Shown here in pieces: positions 21,278-28,275 of a DNA stretch of 32,924 nt. The notes under the pieces are model-generated. The model saw only the letters and a list, made by a program, of their open reading frames with translations, was not told where the DNA came from and did not search any database. Position 1 is the stretch's first letter. Each line of letters opens with the position of its first letter. The DNA comes from Elusimicrobiota bacterium (GTDB lineage: Bacteria; Elusimicrobiota; Elusimicrobia; Elusimicrobiales; UBA9959): the NCBI GenBank assembly GCA_022703115.1, contig JAKLEK010000002.1:1-32924 (forward strand). Direction: 5' to 3'. Position numbers and translations under genes: made by a program.

Positions 21278-22177
21278 TCAGAGATTTTCGGAGAAGAACT
21301 GGGAGACGCGCTTCTTGTAGACCTCGCCTCCGACCTCGGCGCACTTGCCGTGCGACGCCCCCGTTATGGTCCACAGCTGTTTCTTCTCCGATCCGCACAG
21401 GGAGAACAGTTCCTCCGCGTCCCGCAGCGGAACGATATCGTCGTGGTCGCCGTTTATCAGAAGCACCGGGGCCTTCACTCTGGATATATTGTGCGCCGGA
21501 CTGAACGGCTCCGGGTCCGCGCCCAGCTTCATCCTTACGAAGGCCAGCGTCACGGGCACCAGCGGAAAATACGGCACCCGCGTCCGTAGCCAGCTCCAGT
21601 TGGATATGACCCGCTTGTATGAAAGGAAGGTGTTCTCGGCCAGCAGGCATTTGATCTCCGGGTATTTGGCCGCCGCGAACACGGCCACCGAACCTCCCAT
21701 GGAGGAGCCGAAAACCGCCGTGCGCTCCATGGCGTGCGGCCGGTGGGCCTTGAGGAAATCGTAAGCCGCGTCGAAGTCCCGGGTCTCCAGATAGCCCACG
21801 CTGGACAACGTGCCGCCGCTTTCCCCCGAGCCGCGGAAGTCGAAATAGAACAGATTAAAGCCCTTCTCGGCCAGGAACCAGGTGTCCCGGAGCAGGTCGC
21901 CGCGGTTGACCCCCATGCCGTGGCACAGGATTATGGTCTTATCCGTTTCCCCCCCTTCCGCGGGGATGAACCAGCTCTTCAGCGTCAGGCCGTCGGAGGT
22001 GGGAAGATCTATGGTCTCGTAGGCCAGGCCGAACTGGTCGGGGTGTACGGTCACCGGGGTGCGCCGTTTGGGCGGACGTATTATGGAGTAGCTTTTGAAG
22101 TACGCCGTCACCAGGGTGGCGGCGGCCAGGCCAAGGGCAGAAAATAAAGACCAGTTCAGGATTTCCGCGGAGTTCAT
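21278..22177 (-). CDS. Membrane-anchored alpha/beta hydrolase
   Basis: A 299-residue serine hydrolase of the alpha/beta fold with one N-terminal membrane helix (about 8-27, NWSLFSALGLAAATLVTAYF). The oxyanion-side HGMG (86-89) lies in TIILCHGMGVNRGD. The nucleophile is S159 in VFGSSMGGSVAV (GxSxG). The acid is D244-D247 in LLINGDHDDIVPL, and the histidine is H276 in ITGASHGKC. The DFRGSGES strand is typical of esterases and lipases of the BAAT/YqkD-like group. The active site should face the periplasm or stay cytosolic depending on topology; the lack of a positive cluster before the helix leaves this open. GAGGA precedes the ATG at 22177. The leader carries GC-rich hairpins (22207-22225, 22241-22259). 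Confidence 0.87.
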   Translation of the reverse strand: MNSAEILNWSLFSALGLAAATLVTAYFKSYSIIRPPKRRTPVTVHPDQFGLAYETIDLPTSDGLTLKSWFIPAEGGETDKTIILCHGMGVNRGDLLRDTWFLAEKGFNLFYFDFRGSGESGGTLSSVGYLETRDFDAAYDFLKAHRPHAMERTAVFGSSMGGSVAVFAAAKYPEIKCLLAENTFLSYKRVISNWSWLRTRVPYFPLVPVTLAFVRMKLGADPEPFSPAHNISRVKAPVLLINGDHDDIVPLRDAEELFSLCGSEKKQLWTITGASHGKCAEVGGEVYKKRVSQFFSENL

Positions 22178-22271
22178 GTTTTCCTCGATATCCGGTAAGG
22201 AACGTTCCGCCGCGCAAAACGGCGGCTTTAAACGGCGTTCCGGCCCCTTTCCGGGGCCGCGCGCCGGTTCA

Positions 22272-22301
22272 ATTATATTATTATCGGTCCTTATCTGACA
22301 A
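22272..22301 (-). promoter_or_regulatory. Promoter of the alpha/beta hydrolase gene
   Basis: On the minus strand TTGTCA (22301-22296), an 18-bp spacer and a perfect TATAAT (22277-22272) point at the hydrolase. The leader would be about 90 nt and includes two GC-rich hairpins, which might affect expression. Confidence 0.6.
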
Positions 22302-22340
22302 ATCCCCCGGCCGCCAGGGTTGCCGGGGCGGAAATAATTT

Positions 22341-22349
22341 TGCTATTGT
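22341..22349 (+). promoter_or_regulatory. Possible extended -10 for the HD-GYP gene
   Basis: TGCTATTGT has the TGn extension but only a partial -10. It would start transcription about seven bases before the ATG at 22363, leaving no room for a ribosome site, and none is seen. Weak evidence. Confidence 0.3.
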
Positions 22350-22362
22350 TATTGACCGACCT

Positions 22363-23610
22363 ATGATGATATACGTCCTTGCCGGCGTCATAGTCCTCCT
22401 TCTGGCCGTGGTCGGTTTTCTGCTGAGCAGGATCTACGCTTTTAAGCTGGACAACCCGGCCTCCGACAAGGGGGACCGGGACGCCTCCCTGCGGAACACC
22501 TGGAACAAGTTCGATGAACTGCTGACCAGCCTGCTCACCATCCATGAGATAGGCATAGTCAACGCCGGTTCCATAAAGAAGGAGGATTTCTTCCAGACCG
22601 TGGTGGAGAGCGCCTGCGACCTCATACACTCCCCCAGGGGCTCGCTCATGGTCCTGGACTCCGCGGCGAACGAGCTGAGGATCGTCGCGTCCAAGAACCT
22701 CTCCAAGGAGTTAATGGCGGGCCTCAGCATAAAGCCGGGGCAGGGGATCGCCGGCCGGGTGTTCGAGACCGGGGAGACTATCTTCGTTACGGACCCGGAA
22801 CATAACACGCAGTATAAGGATTTTATCGGATACGACGAACAGAAAGACCCTTTCATCGCCCTTCCGCTTAAGGTCAAGGAAAAGCCGTTCGGGGTGCTGA
22901 ACCTCCATCTGCCTAAAGATAAGGAGTCCTTCACCGATTACGACCTGAAATTCCTTACTCTGCTGGCCGGAGAGACCGCGATAACTCTGGAGAACATCAA
23001 GCTTTACGAAAGCATAGAGAACTTCTACCTGGAAATGGTGCAGACCCTGGCGCGCGTCATAGACGCGAAGGACGCCTATACCGGTGACCACGCCGGCCGG
23101 GCCCGTAAAAAGGCCCACGCCCTGGCCGAAGAACTGCACATGCCGGAGCAGATGACCAAGTATGTGGAGTACGCCGCCCTTCTGCACGATATAGGCAAGA
23201 TCGGGATCGACGGCAGCATCCTCTCCAAGCCGGGCCGCCTGACCGACGCCGAATACGCGGAGATAAAGAAACACCCCGCGATAGGCTACCAGATATTGTC
23301 GCCCATCCATTTCCTGGGCCCGGTCGCGCAGATGGTGCTTTACCACCAGGAGTGGTATAACGGCATGGGCTATCCGGAAGGCCTCAAGGGAGAGGAGATC
23401 CCCCTGGGCGCGAGGATCGTGGCCACCATCGACGCCTGGGACGCCATGATGAGCGACCGGCCTTACCGCAAGGCCCTTTCCCGCGAGATCGGGATCTCGG
23501 AGCTGACCAAAGGCGCCGGCAAACAGTTCGATCCCCAGGTCGTAGAGGCCTTCCTGAAACTGGAGAGCAGGGAATGGAAGGACGCCGGTCTGGCCGCCGG
23601 AGGGGAATGA
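22363..23610 (+). CDS. Membrane GAF-HD-GYP protein (probable cyclic-di-GMP phosphodiesterase)
   Basis: HD-GYP proteins hydrolyse cyclic-di-GMP, a second messenger controlling pili, motility and surface life. The 415 residues run as follows: one N-terminal membrane helix (about 3-20), a charged linker, a GAF sensor domain (about 65-215), and an HD-GYP domain (about 225-400). The GAF domain contains SLMVLDSAANELRIVASKNL, KPGQGIAGRVFETGETIFVTDP, FIALPLKVKEKPFGVLNLHLPKD and LAGETAITLENIKLYE. The HD-GYP domain has DAYTGDHAGRARKKA, H275-D276 (LLHDIGKIGI), HPAIGYQIL, the GYP signature G336-Y337-P338 (NGMGYPEGLKGEEIPLGARIVATIDAWDAM), and SDRPYRKAL. All usual HD-GYP metal-site landmarks are present. 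Its physiological link to pilT, 14 kb away, is conjecture. Two adjacent ATG codons occur; either may start. Confidence 0.93.
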   Translation: MMIYVLAGVIVLLLAVVGFLLSRIYAFKLDNPASDKGDRDASLRNTWNKFDELLTSLLTIHEIGIVNAGSIKKEDFFQTVVESACDLIHSPRGSLMVLDSAANELRIVASKNLSKELMAGLSIKPGQGIAGRVFETGETIFVTDPEHNTQYKDFIGYDEQKDPFIALPLKVKEKPFGVLNLHLPKDKESFTDYDLKFLTLLAGETAITLENIKLYESIENFYLEMVQTLARVIDAKDAYTGDHAGRARKKAHALAEELHMPEQMTKYVEYAALLHDIGKIGIDGSILSKPGRLTDAEYAEIKKHPAIGYQILSPIHFLGPVAQMVLYHQEWYNGMGYPEGLKGEEIPLGARIVATIDAWDAMMSDRPYRKALSREIGISELTKGAGKQFDPQVVEAFLKLESREWKDAGLAAGGE

Positions 23611-23649
23611 TCCCCGTTCCCGTGCCCCGGTCCCTTACCCCAGCCGAAA

Positions 23650-24813
23650 ATGCTTACCATAGTTCCCACCCCTCTGGGCAATCTTGAGGACGTGACGGTG
23701 CGGGCGCTCAGGGTCCTGCGCGGCTGCGACCTGGTGCTCTGCGAAGATACCCGCCGGACCGTCAAGCTGCTTAACAGATATTCCATCTCCAAGAAGCTGG
23801 CGCGCTATAACGAGCGCGACGAGCGTTCCGTCTCCGAGGCCGCCGCCCTGCTGAGGGCCGGAAAGAACCTGGCTCTGGTGTCCGACGGGGGCATGCCCTG
23901 CATCTCCGACCCCGGCTGGAGACTGGTGGCGCTGGCCCGGGCCGAGGGACTGCCTGTTTCGGTCCTGCCGGGCCCGTCGGCCGTGGTGACCGCCGCCGCC
24001 GGTTCCGGCCTGCCGGCCGATTCTTTCGTCTTCCTGGGCTTCCTGCCGCGCGCCCGCGGCAGGATCCTGAAGGCTCTCAAGCCGGCCCTGGAACTGGGCA
24101 GGACGGTCATCCTTTACGAGTCCCCTTTCAGGATAAACAGGTTCGCGGACCTCGTCTGCGCCGAGTTCGGGCGCGACACGCGCATGGCGCTGGCCAGGGA
24201 GCTGACCAAGGTATACGAGGAATGGCTCACCGGCACGGCCGGGGAGGTCAGGGACAGGCTGGCCGCCTCTGGGCCGGTAAAAGGGGAGCTGGTGGTTCTG
24301 CTCCGCTCGGCCTCGGCCCGCGACGACTCTTCCGGCCCCGAAGGCGAGGCCCGCCGTCCGGTGATGTTCGTCTGCGCCGGGAACACCTGCCGCAGCGTCA
24401 TGGCCATGTATTACGCCGCGAAGGCGGCTTCCGACCGGGGCCTCGACCGGGACTTTTCCTCCTGCGGCCTGGCCGCGGACCCGGCCGCTCCGCCGCCGGC
24501 GCAGGTGGCCGCGGTCCTTGAAAAGGAAGGCGTGCCTTTTTCCGGGCATTCGCCTGAAAGCCTGACCCGGGAGCTGGCGGAAGAGGCCTCTCTCATCCTG
24601 GTCATGACGCGTTCCCAGAAAGCCGCCGTGCTGGACCGGTTCCCGGCCGTTTTCGACAAGACCTTTACCCTCCTCGAGTACGCCGGACAGGGCGAAGGCG
24701 ACGTGCCTGACCCCTTCGGCGGGGACGAAGCCGTTTATGCGGCCGGTTTCCGCCGGATAAAGAAGGCCGTGGACGCCGTCCTGAACAAACTGGCGGAAAA
24801 AGAGCTAAAATAA
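23650..24813 (+). CDS. rsmI: Fusion: RsmI 16S rRNA 2'-O-methyltransferase + low-molecular-weight protein phosphatase
   Basis: The N-terminal 222 residues are RsmI, the SAM-dependent enzyme that 2'-O-methylates C1402 of 16S rRNA. Seen are LTIVPTPLGNLEDVTVRALRVLRGCDLVLCEDTRRTVKLLNRY, LVSDGGMPCISDPGWRLV (usually SDAGTPGISDPG), PGPSAVVTAAAGSGLP, FLGFLPR and LYESPFRI. After a short Ser/Asp/Gly linker a complete LMW phosphatase follows. It has the P-loop C242-x5-R248 (VMFVCAGNTCRSVMAMYYA), and general acid D354 in DVPDPFGGDEAVYAAGFRRIKKAVDAVL. The DPFGG-Y layout resembles YwlE/Wzb-type enzymes. YwlE arginine phosphatases have Thr after the P-loop Cys, whereas Ala stands here. The frame is continuous with no sign of a sequencing error. 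The start has no clear ribosome site. The fusion is unusual. Confidence 0.9.
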   Translation: MLTIVPTPLGNLEDVTVRALRVLRGCDLVLCEDTRRTVKLLNRYSISKKLARYNERDERSVSEAAALLRAGKNLALVSDGGMPCISDPGWRLVALARAEGLPVSVLPGPSAVVTAAAGSGLPADSFVFLGFLPRARGRILKALKPALELGRTVILYESPFRINRFADLVCAEFGRDTRMALARELTKVYEEWLTGTAGEVRDRLAASGPVKGELVVLLRSASARDDSSGPEGEARRPVMFVCAGNTCRSVMAMYYAAKAASDRGLDRDFSSCGLAADPAAPPPAQVAAVLEKEGVPFSGHSPESLTRELAEEASLILVMTRSQKAAVLDRFPAVFDKTFTLLEYAGQGEGDVPDPFGGDEAVYAAGFRRIKKAVDAVLNKLAEKELK

Positions 24814-24884
24814 GATTATGCGGAAGGCGGAAACCTCCGCGGGTCCGGAGCGGCCGGCGTGCCGGCGTTCCAAGGAGCTGGCAA

Positions 24885-26135
24885 ATGTACGAAGAGATAC
24901 GCAGGAACGATCCGCAGCTTTATAAAGCCGTCAGGGGAGAGGTCCTCAGGCAGCAGAACAACCTGGAGCTCATAGCCTCCGAGAATTATACCTCTAAAGC
25001 GGTGCTGGAGGCCCTGGGCTCGGTCCTCACCAACAAATACGCCGAAGGTTACCCCGGCAAACGCTATTACGGCGGCTGCGAATACGTGGATGTGGCCGAG
25101 AAACTGGCGATCGACCGCGCCAAGAAGCTTTTCGGAGCTGAACACGCCAACGTCCAGCCGCATTCCGGCACCCAGGCCAATATAGCGGCCTATCTGTCCC
25201 TGATCGAGCCCGGCGACACCGTGATGGGGCTCAACCTTTCGCACGGCGGCCATCTTTCGCACGGCCATCCGCTCAACTTTTCCGGCCGCTACTTCAAGAT
25301 CGTCACGATGAACGTGCACAAGGACACCGAGCTCCTGGACTACGAAGAGGCCGAAAAGCTGGTGGAGAAGACCCGGCCCAAGCTCATCATGGCCGGAGCC
25401 TCCAATTACTCCCGCGTCTGGGACTGGAAGCGTCTCAAGAGGATGGCCGACAACTGGAAAGCCTTCCTGGTCACCGATATCGCTCATTACGCGGGGCTCA
25501 TAGCGGCCGGGGTCTATCCCTCGCCGGTGGAATACGCGGACGTGGTCACGACCACCACCCATAAGACCCTGCGCGGCCCCAGAGGCGGGCTTATCCTCTC
25601 TAAGGCCCCTTATGCCAGAGCCATAGACCGCACCAATTTCCCCGGAAACCAGGGAGGGCCGCTCATGCACGCGGTGGCCGCCAAGGCCGTATGCTTCAAG
25701 GAGGCCCTTTCCCCGTCCTTCAGGGAGTATCAGAAGCAGGTGGTCAGGAACGCCAGGAAACTGGCCCGGGAGCTGGCGGCCCGCGGCTACAGGATAGTGG
25801 CCGGAGGCACCGACTGCCATCTGATGAGCCTGGACCTGCGCGCCAAGAACATCACCGGCAAGGAGGCCGAGGCCGCCCTGGACAAGGCCGGCATCACCGT
25901 CAACAAGAACACAATTCCTTTCGACCCCCAGCCCCCCATGGTCACCAGCGGCATCAGGATAGGGACCCCGGCCGTGACGACCCGCGGCATGAAGGACAGG
26001 GATATGGCCGCCATAGCGGACTTCATAGACGACGCCGTGAAGCACAAAGGGGACGACAGGGCGCTGAAGGCCATAGCCGAAAAGGTCAGGGCCATGTGCG
26101 CCAGATTCCCGATGTACCCGGGGTTCGAGGCCTGA
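24885..26135 (+). CDS. glyA: Serine hydroxymethyltransferase
   Basis: PLP enzyme converting serine and THF to glycine and 5,10-methylene-THF, the substrate of FolD. The 416-residue protein is full length. It shows NNLELIASENYTSKAVLEALGSVLTNKYAEGYPGKRYYGGCEYVD, QPHSGTQANIAAYLSLI, the PLP lysine K227 in VVTTTTHKTLRGPRGGLIL, NFPGNQGGPLMH, and the late TIPFDPQPPMVTSGIRIGTPAVTTRGM. The usual DMAHIAGL is DIAHYAGL, a mild change. AAGGAG stands eight bases before the ATG. The gene follows the rsmI fusion after 71 bp and precedes the MTA phosphorylase gene after about 148 bp. That gap contains an A/T-rich promoter-like patch (about 26168-26192) and a GC-rich hairpin (CCGGGCC/GGCCCGG near 26219-26237). 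Confidence 0.98.
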   Translation: MYEEIRRNDPQLYKAVRGEVLRQQNNLELIASENYTSKAVLEALGSVLTNKYAEGYPGKRYYGGCEYVDVAEKLAIDRAKKLFGAEHANVQPHSGTQANIAAYLSLIEPGDTVMGLNLSHGGHLSHGHPLNFSGRYFKIVTMNVHKDTELLDYEEAEKLVEKTRPKLIMAGASNYSRVWDWKRLKRMADNWKAFLVTDIAHYAGLIAAGVYPSPVEYADVVTTTTHKTLRGPRGGLILSKAPYARAIDRTNFPGNQGGPLMHAVAAKAVCFKEALSPSFREYQKQVVRNARKLARELAARGYRIVAGGTDCHLMSLDLRAKNITGKEAEAALDKAGITVNKNTIPFDPQPPMVTSGIRIGTPAVTTRGMKDRDMAAIADFIDDAVKHKGDDRALKAIAEKVRAMCARFPMYPGFEA

Positions 26136-26283
26136 AATCGGAGGATTTAAGGTGTTTCCGGGCCCCTAATATTATAGAATCTATTATTATTGGAAGGTCC
26201 CGCAGTATAACGGCTTTACCGGGCCCGGCAGGCCCGGCGCCGTTCCGGGGCCTCCGGATATGATTCGGTTCTCGGGAGCTACG

Positions 26284-27144
26284 ATGACAAAGAAATCCGT
26301 GGCCGGTATAGCCGTTGTCGGCGGAAGCGGCCTTTACGCCATGAGCGAGCTCAAGGACGTAAAGGATATAAAAGTAAGGACGCCGTTCGGCGACCCTTCC
26401 GACAAGATCGTTCTGGGCCGTCTTTCCGGGGTGCCGGTGGCTTTTCTGCCCAGGCACGGCCGGCGGCACACTATTCTGCCCGGAGAGATAAACCAGCGCG
26501 CCAACATGTGGGCGCTGAAGTCTCTGGGGGTGCGCACCGTCATCTCGGCCAGCGCGGTCGGCTCTCTCCGGTCCGAGCTTGCTCCCACCCATTTTGTTTT
26601 CCCCGACCAGTTCGTAGACGAGACCAGGGGGAGGGTTTCCACCTTCTTCGGGGCGGGAATTGTGGGGCATGTGCCTATGGCCGAACCCTTCTGTTCCTCC
26701 CTTTCCCGCCTTATGTACAAGGCGGCGCTGAAGCTCGGCATCCGCTCCCATCTGGGCGGGACCTACGTCTGCATGGAGGGACCCGGCTTCTCCACCAGGG
26801 CCGAATCCTTCTATCACAGGAAGATGGGCTACTCCATCATCGGGATGACGGTGGCCACCGAAGCCAAGCTTGCCCGTGAGGCGGGCTTCCACTATGTGCC
26901 GGTATCGCTGGTCACCGACTACGACTGCTGGAAGGAAGGAGAAGAGGTGGACCAGGAAAAGGTGGTCGGCATACTGCACAAGAACATAGAGAATATCCGC
27001 CGGCTGCTGGTGAAGGTCATCCCCGCGGCCGCCGCCGCCGGCTGCTCCACTAACTGCGCCGGACTGATAAAGAACTCGGTGTTCACGCGCAGGGAGCATT
27101 TCCCGCCCAAGCTTTATAAAGCGCTAAAACCGCTTATAGGGTGA
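26284..27144 (+). CDS. mtnP: S-methyl-5'-thioadenosine phosphorylase
   Basis: Splits methylthioadenosine with phosphate to adenine and methylthioribose-1-phosphate, the first step of methionine salvage. The 286-residue protein shows AGIAVVGGSGLYAM, the phosphate-site PRHGRRHTILPGEINQRANMWALKSLGV, ISASAVGSLR, the substrate region TYVCMEGPGFSTRAESFYHRKMGYSIIGMTVATEAKLAREAGFHYVPVSLVTDYDCW, and a C-terminal CSTNCAGLIKNS. MTAP is favoured over purine nucleoside phosphorylase because of length and the EGPxFSTRAES and DYDCW segments. ATG 26284 is chosen over an in-frame ATG eight codons upstream, since GGGAG stands just before it and the fold begins there. Cytidine deaminase follows after 4 bp, so the two nucleoside-salvage genes are co-transcribed. 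Confidence 0.93.
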   Translation: MTKKSVAGIAVVGGSGLYAMSELKDVKDIKVRTPFGDPSDKIVLGRLSGVPVAFLPRHGRRHTILPGEINQRANMWALKSLGVRTVISASAVGSLRSELAPTHFVFPDQFVDETRGRVSTFFGAGIVGHVPMAEPFCSSLSRLMYKAALKLGIRSHLGGTYVCMEGPGFSTRAESFYHRKMGYSIIGMTVATEAKLAREAGFHYVPVSLVTDYDCWKEGEEVDQEKVVGILHKNIENIRRLLVKVIPAAAAAGCSTNCAGLIKNSVFTRREHFPPKLYKALKPLIG

Positions 27145-27148
27145 ACTT

Positions 27149-27604
27149 ATGAGCAAAAAGACCAGAAAACACAGGCCCGGCCGGACGAACAGGTTCAGCC
27201 CCGTCCATAAGAAGCTCATAGAGACGGCCAAGAAAGCGCAGAAACACTCCTATTCCCCCTATTCCCGCTACCCGGTCGGGGCGGCGGTCCTCATGGAGTC
27301 TGGCCGCATCTACTCCGGCTGCAACGTGGAGAACGCCTCGTTCGGCCTGGCCTGCTGCGCGGAGAGGGTGGCCATATTCAACGCGCTCAGCCACGGCGAA
27401 AAGAAGGTGCGGGCCGTGTGCGTGGTCGCCAAATCCGCCAAGCCCTGCGGGGCCTGCCGGCAGGTGATAATGGAATTCGCCCTGAAGAACGCGGACGCCA
27501 TCTTCGTTAACTGGCAGCCGCTGGAGAAAAAGGAGAAGGTAACGCAGGTGAAGGTCTCCCGGCTCCTGCCGATGCCCTTCGATCCGTCCGAAGCCGGCCT
27601 GTGA
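27149..27604 (+). CDS. cdd: Cytidine deaminase (tetrameric type)
   Basis: Deaminates cytidine and deoxycytidine to uridine forms in pyrimidine salvage. The 151-residue protein carries the three-cysteine zinc site of small tetrameric CDAs: C70-A71-E72 (SFGLACCAERVAIFNAL) and P99-C100-x2-C103 (KPCGACRQVIMEF). YSPYSRYPVGAAVLMESGRIYSGCNVENAS marks the substrate pocket. The first 18 residues or so are a basic extension (SKKTRKHRPGRTNRF) beyond the usual start. AGGGTGA precedes the ATG, and the gap from mtnP is 4 bp. The last residues (SRLLPMPFDPSEAGL) correspond to the usual LLPxxF end. Downstream lies a 166-bp gap holding repeat fragment D. Confidence 0.95.
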   Translation: MSKKTRKHRPGRTNRFSPVHKKLIETAKKAQKHSYSPYSRYPVGAAVLMESGRIYSGCNVENASFGLACCAERVAIFNALSHGEKKVRAVCVVAKSAKPCGACRQVIMEFALKNADAIFVNWQPLEKKEKVTQVKVSRLLPMPFDPSEAGL

Positions 27605-27664
27605 AAAAGCCCGGCGACGACAGCCAGGATTAGGGAAGGGAAAACAACCGTTTTTTGGGTGTTC

Positions 27665-27714
27665 CCGGGGATTTGCAGTAGCAGCGGCTGGAGGGGCGGC
27701 AGGACCCCGAACCC
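27665..27714 (+). repeat. Repeat fragment D (shared end motifs of the palindromic family)
   Basis: CCGGGGATTTG (27665-27675) is identical to the left end of element C (21000-21010), and CAGGACCCCGAACCC (27700-27714) is identical to the right end of element B (13856-13870). Only about 24 bp separate the two ends, so the central core is missing. It looks like an internally deleted copy. It lies between cdd and accB; upstream of it an imperfect GGGAA/TTCCC hairpin with a T-rich loop (about 27635-27667) might act as a weak terminator. Confidence 0.45.
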
Positions 27715-27770
27715 AGGGTCAGGGCACAATAGTCCGGGCCATAAACGGGGGACGCGACAGTGGAGGTTCA

Positions 27771-28148
27771 ATGGACGTCAAGACGCTCAGCAAGATAACC
27801 AAATGGATGGAATCGACCGACCTGGAAGAGGTCACCTGGAAGAACGGCGGTGACAAGATCAGCCTCAAGGTCAACAACACCCCGGAACCGCACAGCAAGT
27901 TCTCCTCCTCCGTGGTGACCGTATCCGCTCCGTCCATAGGCGTATTCCGTTTTGCGAGGCCCGGCAAGGCCAATGCCGTCAAACAGGGCATGACCGTAAA
28001 GAAAGGCGCCGAGCTCGGCGTCGTAGAGGCCGCGAAGGAATTCAAGCCGGTCTCCGCCCCCGTCGACGGCAACCTGAAGATCGTTTCCGTCGAAGACGGG
28101 CAGACCGTGGAATACGGCCAGCCCCTGTTCTTCATAGAGCCGAGGTAG
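27771..28148 (+). CDS. accB: Biotin carboxyl carrier protein-like (AccB) with altered biotinylation motif
   Basis: In acetyl-CoA carboxylase AccB carries biotin between the carboxylase (AccC) and the transferase. This 125-residue protein has a short N-terminal part (DVKTLSKITKWMESTDLEEVTWKNGGDKISLKVNN), matching the AccB N-terminal helix and strands, then the biotinyl/lipoyl domain (about 50-125). That domain contains VSAPSIGVFRFARPGKANAVKQGMTVKKGAELGVVEAAKEFKPVSAPVDGNLKIVSVEDGQTVEYGQPLFFIEP. The motif around the target lysine (K89) is A-A-K-E rather than the nearly invariant A-M-K-M/L. The lysine is kept but both flanking hydrophobic residues are changed. GGAGG precedes the ATG, and accC lies 127 bp downstream on the same strand. 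It may be a functional BCCP with an unusual ligase match, or an unbiotinylated variant. Confidence 0.85.
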   Translation: MDVKTLSKITKWMESTDLEEVTWKNGGDKISLKVNNTPEPHSKFSSSVVTVSAPSIGVFRFARPGKANAVKQGMTVKKGAELGVVEAAKEFKPVSAPVDGNLKIVSVEDGQTVEYGQPLFFIEPR

Positions 28149-28225
28149 TCCCCGTCCGCGCCACGGCCCCCGGGCCGGAGGCAGCGGACCTTTCCGCCGG
28201 AACCCCTTTATCCGGCGCGGCCGCC

Positions 28226-28245
28226 GCCCGCGGTATACCGCGGGC
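28226..28245. promoter_or_regulatory. 20-bp perfect palindrome upstream of accC
   Basis: Twenty bases at 28226-28245, centred on GGTATACC, read the same on both strands. The site ends 30 bp before the accC ATG. It could be an operator for a dimeric regulator or fold into a hairpin in the accB-accC message. The surrounding gap (28149-28275) is otherwise GC-rich without genes. Confidence 0.45.
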
Positions 28246-28275
28246 CAGGTCCGCGCCACATGGAGGTCTACGATA

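Noticed and set aside
24816..26045. Long minus-strand frame opposite glyA (and similar frames opposite mtnP and accC)
   Set aside because: glyA, mtnP and accC are unmistakable by motif; the opposite frames have no recognisable domains.
26136..26283. SAM or purine riboswitch before the MTA phosphorylase
   Set aside because: There is a GC-rich hairpin and an A/T-rich patch but no conserved riboswitch core or terminator/anti-terminator pair that I can recognise.
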